Origin: Rhodobacteraceae bacterium UBA6236
GTDB taxonomy: Bacteria > Pseudomonadota > Alphaproteobacteria > Rhodobacterales > Rhodobacteraceae
Direction of reading: 5' to 3'
DNA length: 64,000 nucleotides
NCBI GenBank assembly: GCA_002440945.1
Contig: DJWG01000032.1
Span: 70,056 to 134,055 of the forward strand
The notes beneath the pieces are model-generated. The model had not been told where the DNA came from. It did not search any database and was given only the letters and a program-made list of their open reading frames with translations. This document shows, in pieces, positions 60,194-64,000 of the stretch. Position 1 is the stretch's first letter; the number at the start of each line of letters is the position of its first letter. Both the position numbers and the translations under genes were made by a program.

Positions 60194-61161
60194 CGCGTCA
60201 CCGCCTTGTTGAAATGTGTCTCGATCCGTTTCTGGATCAGTTCAAGCACGATCGACAAGAGCCAGTAGATGAGCGAGGCGGTAATCATCATCTCGACGTG
60301 GCGGAATTCGGTCTGTCCTTGCGTGCGGGCCAGATACATGAGTTCCCAGACGCCGACGACGGACACGAGCGAGCTGTCCTTCAGCATCGAAATGAACTGG
60401 TTCCCGGTCGGCGGGATGATGACGCGCATCGACTGGGGCAGGATGATCCGCATCATCACCGAACCGGGCCGCAGTCCCAGGGCGCGCGCGGCCTCCCACT
60501 GGCCTTTCGGGATGCTTTCGATCCCGGCGCGGAAGATCTCGGTCATGTAGGCGCCATAACACAGCGACAGCGCCGCGATGCCGGTCGGCACGGCATCGAC
60601 CACATAGCCCAGCTGCGGCAGGCCAAGGTAGATCATGTAGATCTGCATCAGAAGCGGCAGGCCCCGAAACAGCGAGGTGTAGAAATGCGCGATGCCTTGC
60701 GCGATGCCGTTGGACGACAGCTTGGCGATGGCGCCCATCAGGGCAAGGATCGTGGCGATGGTGATGGAAACGGCCGAGATATAAAGCGTCGTCACAAGGC
60801 CCTGGGTCAGCAGGAAGCCGATCTTGCGCTGGATGAAGGCGAAGCTCAGGTCGAAGGAATAGAAGAACAGAAGGATCAGGGCCGCAAGCTCGGCCCAGAC
60901 CAGCCAGACCTGTTGCCGCAGGGGCAGGCGCAGGACGACGAAGATGTTGAAGGCGACGACCGCCGTGACGACAAACGCCGTGATCGGGCCGTGGGTCGTG
61001 GATGGCATGCCGGTCGGGATGAGCCCGGCGATCAGCCGCCCGATGGCGCTGTCGCCCGCGTCGAACCACCAGAGCGCGGCGAAAAGCCCGGCAAGCAGCG
61101 GCACGAAGACCGCAGGCCGGTTCAGAAGCGGCGGGTAGTCGACGTTGTCGTGGTAGTGCAT
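60190..61161 (-). CDS. Polar amino acid ABC transporter permease
   Basis: A 323-residue inner-membrane protein. An N-terminal part of about 110 residues with three helices precedes the HisM/GltK-type core, which starts near [21 protein letters not shown]. The EAA-type contact is [29 protein letters not shown]. Only one permease gene is present, so the channel is probably a homodimer. It begins eight bases after the FAD oxidoreductase gene. Confidence 0.88.
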
Positions 61162-61169
61162 CGCGCCCC

Positions 61170-62471
61170 TCAGCCCTTGCGTTCGCGCCAGAAGTCCTGC
61201 GCCTGCAACTTCCAGTAGGTCAGTTGCACCGCCGCCATTCCGGCGATGCCTCCCGTCCAGTCAAGCCCGAAGGGCGCGAAGCGCCGCCAGCGGTCGGATT
61301 GGCCAAGGATGCCTTCCGCGATGACGCGCCCGCCGATGGCGGTGGTGTTCATGCCGTGGCCACCAAAGGCGGTGCAGTGCCAAAGTCCGGGCTCCACCTG
61401 GCCGATCTGCGGCATCAGGTGGCGGGCGTAGGACATGAGGCCGGACCAGACCATCTCGATCCCCAGGCCTTCAAGCTGCGGGTAGGTGGCGGTCATGGTG
61501 CGGTGCAGAAGCCGGCCCAGATCGCGTGGTTCGGTCGTGCGGGTGGTGATCTTGCCACCCCAGAGGATGCGGCGCCCGCCATCGACAAGGCGATAGTAGT
61601 CGCCCGCGCGGCGGTCGTCGCCGATGGCCGAAGTGGTGTGGATGGCCCGGGCGATCAGGTCGGGGTCTTCGCGTGTGACCATGACATAGGTGGCGATGGG
61701 CAGGAAGGCGCGGCCCATCGCGGGCACAAGGCCGGTGGTATAGCCGCCGGTGGTGACGATGACGTGCCGCGCGGTGATGCTGCCTTCGGGCGTGTGGACG
61801 ACCCGGCCCGCGCCGTCGCGGTCGATCCTTGTCGCGGGCGTCGCCTCATGGATGCGGGCGCCTGCGGCCTCGGCGGCGCGGGCAAGGCCGCGGGCATAGG
61901 CCAGCGGGTCGAAATGGAAGGCGTTCCGGTCGTGAAGCGCCTGATGATAGGACGGCGAGGTCACATGCTGGCCAAGCGCGGCGCGGTCCAGATGATCGAC
62001 CTCATATCCGAAGGTCCTGAGCAGCCAGTCGCGGCGGTCCGCCAGCGCCCGGCCCGGATCATAGCGGACCGCGCCAAGGATGCCGGGCTGCGGGTTGGCC
62101 TCGGCGATGCCGAAGCGGCGGATGTTTTCAGCAACCAGCCCCATGCCCTCGATCGACATGCGGTGGAGGTCGATGGCGGCCGCATGCCCGACGCGGGCCG
62201 CGATCTTGTCGAAACCCTGCGCATAGCCGGGGCTCACGAAACCGCCGTTGCGCCCCGAGGCGCCCCAGCCCACGCGGTGCTGGTCGACCAGCACCACCTG
62301 ACGCCCGGCGCGGGCCAGTTCCTCGGCCGCGGTCACACCGGCAAGGCCGCCGCCGATGATGCAGATGTCGGTATCGACCCGGCCTTTCAGGGCGGGCCGG
62401 GCGGGCGTGGCGGTCGTCATCTGGCGCTTGTACCAGACATCGGCATAGTCTTCGGGGGCAGGGGCGTTCAT
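61170..62471 (-). CDS. FAD-dependent amine/amino acid oxidoreductase (PuuB/DadA-like)
   Basis: A 433-residue flavoprotein. The FAD motif IIGGGLAGVTAAEELA lies near residue 39, then WGASGRNGGFVSPGYAQGFD, typical of the gamma-glutamylputrescine oxidase/DadA branch, and a C-terminal FGGHGMNTTAIGGRVIAEGI motif. It would oxidise an amino compound and pass electrons to oxygen or quinone. The ATG at 62471 is preferred because family members begin 20-40 residues before the Rossmann motif. It lies between the binding protein and permease genes of an amino-acid importer, so its substrate is probably the imported solute. Confidence 0.87.
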   Translation of the reverse strand: MNAPAPEDYADVWYKRQMTTATPARPALKGRVDTDICIIGGGLAGVTAAEELARAGRQVVLVDQHRVGWGASGRNGGFVSPGYAQGFDKIAARVGHAAAIDLHRMSIEGMGLVAENIRRFGIAEANPQPGILGAVRYDPGRALADRRDWLLRTFGYEVDHLDRAALGQHVTSPSYHQALHDRNAFHFDPLAYARGLARAAEAAGARIHEATPATRIDRDGAGRVVHTPEGSITARHVIVTTGGYTTGLVPAMGRAFLPIATYVMVTREDPDLIARAIHTTSAIGDDRRAGDYYRLVDGGRRILWGGKITTRTTEPRDLGRLLHRTMTATYPQLEGLGIEMVWSGLMSYARHLMPQIGQVEPGLWHCTAFGGHGMNTTAIGGRVIAEGILGQSDRWRRFAPFGLDWTGGIAGMAAVQLTYWKLQAQDFWRERKG

Positions 62472-62539
62472 TGCGGGCTCTTGAAAAGGGAATGGGACGG
62501 CGCGGGGAGGCCCCCCCGCGCCAGAAGCTTTGGCCATGG

Positions 62540-63361
62540 CTATTTGGAGTAGTCCTTGCCATACCATTTCTCGGTCAGCTTGCCCAAGGTGCCATCCTCG
62601 CGCATCGCGGCGATGGTTTCGCCCAGCTTCGCGGTCCATTCCGCGTCGCCCTTGTCCGCGACGACGACCAGCGGTTCGCGGAAAGCGTAATCGCCGGGCA
62701 GCGCCTTGATCGGGTAGCCGTTCTTGATCGCGTTCATCACCGTCTGTTCCGGCGCGATCACGGCATCGACGCGCACGCCGTCGCCAAGGCGCAGGTCATC
62801 GAAGGGCAGCATGGAATCCGCATAGGTCTTGATCTCGCCGGGTTCGAGCCAATACTCGATCGGCGGAAAGTCGGGCGCGTCGATCGCCAGACGCCGGTTG
62901 ATGTAATCTTCCGAGGTGGTCGAGGTTTCGACCCCGATGCGCTTGCCGTTCAGTTCTTTCTGGTCTGCCATCTTGCTGTCGGCGTGGACGGCGAAGACAT
63001 AGGGGCTGTAGTAATAGATCCCCGCGAAATCCAGCACTTCGGCGCGGGGCTTGGTGGGCGTGATCGATCCCACGGCCACATCCCAGCGCCCGCCCCAGTG
63101 GCCGCCGGTCATGACGCCCCATTCGGGCGTGTCGAAGGTCGGCTCCACCCCCAGACGCCTGGCGATCTCGGTCGCCACGTCGATGTCGAAACCCACCAGC
63201 TTGTTGCTGTCATCAAGGAAGCTTTGCGGAGGCCAGCCGGCGTTGGTGGCAACCTTGAGCTTCCCGGTCGAGGTGACGCGGTCCAGCGTTTCACCGGCAA
63301 AAACGGCCGTCGACGCGGCAATCACCACGGCGGCCAAGGCGCCGATCGAAGCAAGTCTCAT
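62540..63361 (-). CDS. Amino acid ABC transporter substrate-binding protein (family 3)
   Basis: A 273-residue periplasmic protein with signal peptide MRLASIGALAAVVIAASTAVFA. The mature part has the family 3 layout: TGKLKVATNAGWPPQSF, LVGFDIDVATEIARRLG, and GKRIGVETSTTSEDYINRRL, with the arginine that binds the alpha-carboxylate at or near the DFAG/PRAE region. GGGAGAAG five bases upstream fixes the start. It heads the importer/oxidoreductase operon. Confidence 0.9.
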   Translation of the reverse strand: MRLASIGALAAVVIAASTAVFAGETLDRVTSTGKLKVATNAGWPPQSFLDDSNKLVGFDIDVATEIARRLGVEPTFDTPEWGVMTGGHWGGRWDVAVGSITPTKPRAEVLDFAGIYYYSPYVFAVHADSKMADQKELNGKRIGVETSTTSEDYINRRLAIDAPDFPPIEYWLEPGEIKTYADSMLPFDDLRLGDGVRVDAVIAPEQTVMNAIKNGYPIKALPGDYAFREPLVVVADKGDAEWTAKLGETIAAMREDGTLGKLTEKWYGKDYSK

Positions 63362-63492
63362 GGTCTTCTCCCTGTCTGGTTCAGCCTGCACTTCGCGGCA
63401 GGTCATTGGCCAAGACGGGCATGCGTTCACGGACCTGTCAACCTCTTGGCGGCGGTTTCGGGCCGGTTCCTTGTCGCAGACTGACCAGATGG

Positions 63493-63531
63493 TCCAAAAT
63501 GAAGCCGCCGCGCATCGGGGATGCGCGGCGG
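63493..63531 (-). terminator. Terminator of the branched-chain binding-protein gene
   Basis: A perfect 12-pair stem (63505-63516 with 63520-63531, 3-base loop) lies 25 bases after the stop and is followed on the minus strand by CTTCATTTTGG. Confidence 0.85.
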
Positions 63532-63556
63532 GTGGTCATATCAGAAGGTCGAAGGC

Positions 63557-64000
63557 TTACTTCTGCACATAGGTGAACTTGCCGTCGTCACCCTTCTTCC
63601 ATTCGTACATGACGTAGTCCGGCTTGGTCACGTCGCCTTTCGCGTCGAAGCTCAGATCGCCGAGAACGGTCTTGAACGGACCCTTGGCCTTCATCGCATC
63701 GGCAATCGCCGTGGTGTCGTTCGTGCCCGCTGCCTTGGCGGCGTCGTTCAGGACCTGCATCGCGGCATAAGCATACATGGTGTAGGCTTCCGGTTCGAAC
63801 CCCGAGGCACGGAATTCTTCCACGAGCTTCGCCGCTTCCGGCTTCAGGCGCGGATCGGGCGCGAAGGTGTTCATGGTGCCTTCAACCGCGTCGCCCGCGA
63901 TCGAGGCGAGTTCGTTCGACACGATGCCGTCGCCCGACATCAGCTTGGCTTTCAGGCCCTGGTCGGCCATCTGGCGGATGATCAGGCCGGCTTCGGTGTG
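63557..64000 (-). CDS. Branched-chain amino acid-type substrate-binding protein, C-terminal part (cut by window edge)
   Basis: The frame is open from the right edge (reading [19 protein letters not shown] at the visible start) to the stop at 63557, giving about 147 C-terminal residues. The segment [18 protein letters not shown] followed by [21 protein letters not shown] is characteristic of LivJ/LivK-type (periplasmic binding protein type I) proteins for leucine, isoleucine, valine or related amides. The N-terminal lobe and signal peptide lie beyond the window. A terminator follows, so it is last in or alone on its transcript. Confidence 0.88.
   Translation of the reverse strand, partial: HTEAGLIIRQMADQGLKAKLMSGDGIVSNELASIAGDAVEGTMNTFAPDPRLKPEAAKLVEEFRASGFEPEAYTMYAYAAMQVLNDAAKAAGTNDTTAIADAMKAKGPFKTVLGDLSFDAKGDVTKPDYVMYEWKKGDDGKFTYVQK

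Overview
The window is a high-GC, gene-dense stretch that reads as the chromosome of a Rhodobacteraceae-type alphaproteobacterium. Reasons: a trgA-trgB-cysK run in the order known from Rhodobacter sphaeroides, a sulfide:quinone reductase whose three catalytic cysteines fall at the same residue numbers as in the Rhodobacter capsulatus enzyme, a SqrR-type persulfide sensor, ccmI, DUF1289 and PCu(A)C genes, and many ATGA stop/start overlaps. I see no rRNA, tRNA, CRISPR array, transposase or phage gene.

Layout. 1-4.3 kb: the end of a trimethylamine methyltransferase-family gene, an FAD oxidoreductase, sqr with a well-resolved promoter/operator, and a lone BMP-type binding protein. 4.4-13.4 kb: photolyase, the tellurite/sulfur operon trgA-trgB-cysK running into a large MscS channel, then a Kup potassium transporter. 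13.4-17 kb: the SqrR-like regulator, a flavin reductase, an unlisted 54-residue ORF, CorA, and an aroQ-hpaI pair. 17.2-27.2 kb: a nonulosonic (sialic-type) acid surface-glycan island containing neuB, neuC and neuA homologues, a GT25 enzyme, another sugar transferase, an RgpF-like protein, two tandem Kdo-transferase-like (GT30) enzymes, an SDR and a Gfo/Idh oxidoreductase. 27.4-30.5 kb: a copper locus (DUF2946-like small ORF plus PCu(A)C chaperone), DUF1289, ruvX and ccmI.

30.7-36 kb: the heterotetrameric sarcosine oxidase operon (beta, delta, alpha, gamma) closed by a strong terminator. Fe-superoxide dismutase follows, then a YqaA/DedA protein. 37.3-39.9 kb: an 851-residue fusion of an adenylation domain, a carrier domain and a membrane acyltransferase. 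After a universal stress protein, 40.7-49.7 kb is a long operon joining a dipeptide-type ABC importer to four phosphate-ester hydrolases, one of which is frameshifted. 49.7-55.4 kb: a LuxR-type regulator facing a PotABCD-type importer and an SDR. 55.4-59.4 kb: a TetR-regulated HlyD/FtsX/ABC export system. 59.4-63.4 kb: a polar amino-acid importer with an FAD amine oxidoreductase gene inside it. The right edge cuts a branched-chain amino-acid binding protein.

The window suggests a cell that scavenges methylated amines, amino acids, polyamine-like compounds and phosphodiesters, detoxifies sulfide, tellurite, copper and superoxide, and decorates its surface with a nonulosonate glycan. The observations most worth following are the copper-linked DUF2946-like leader ORF, the adenylation-carrier-acyltransferase fusion, the paired GT30 enzymes in a nonulosonate cluster, an apparent in-frame repeat insertion in the second of these, and the phosphodiester uptake/hydrolysis operon.
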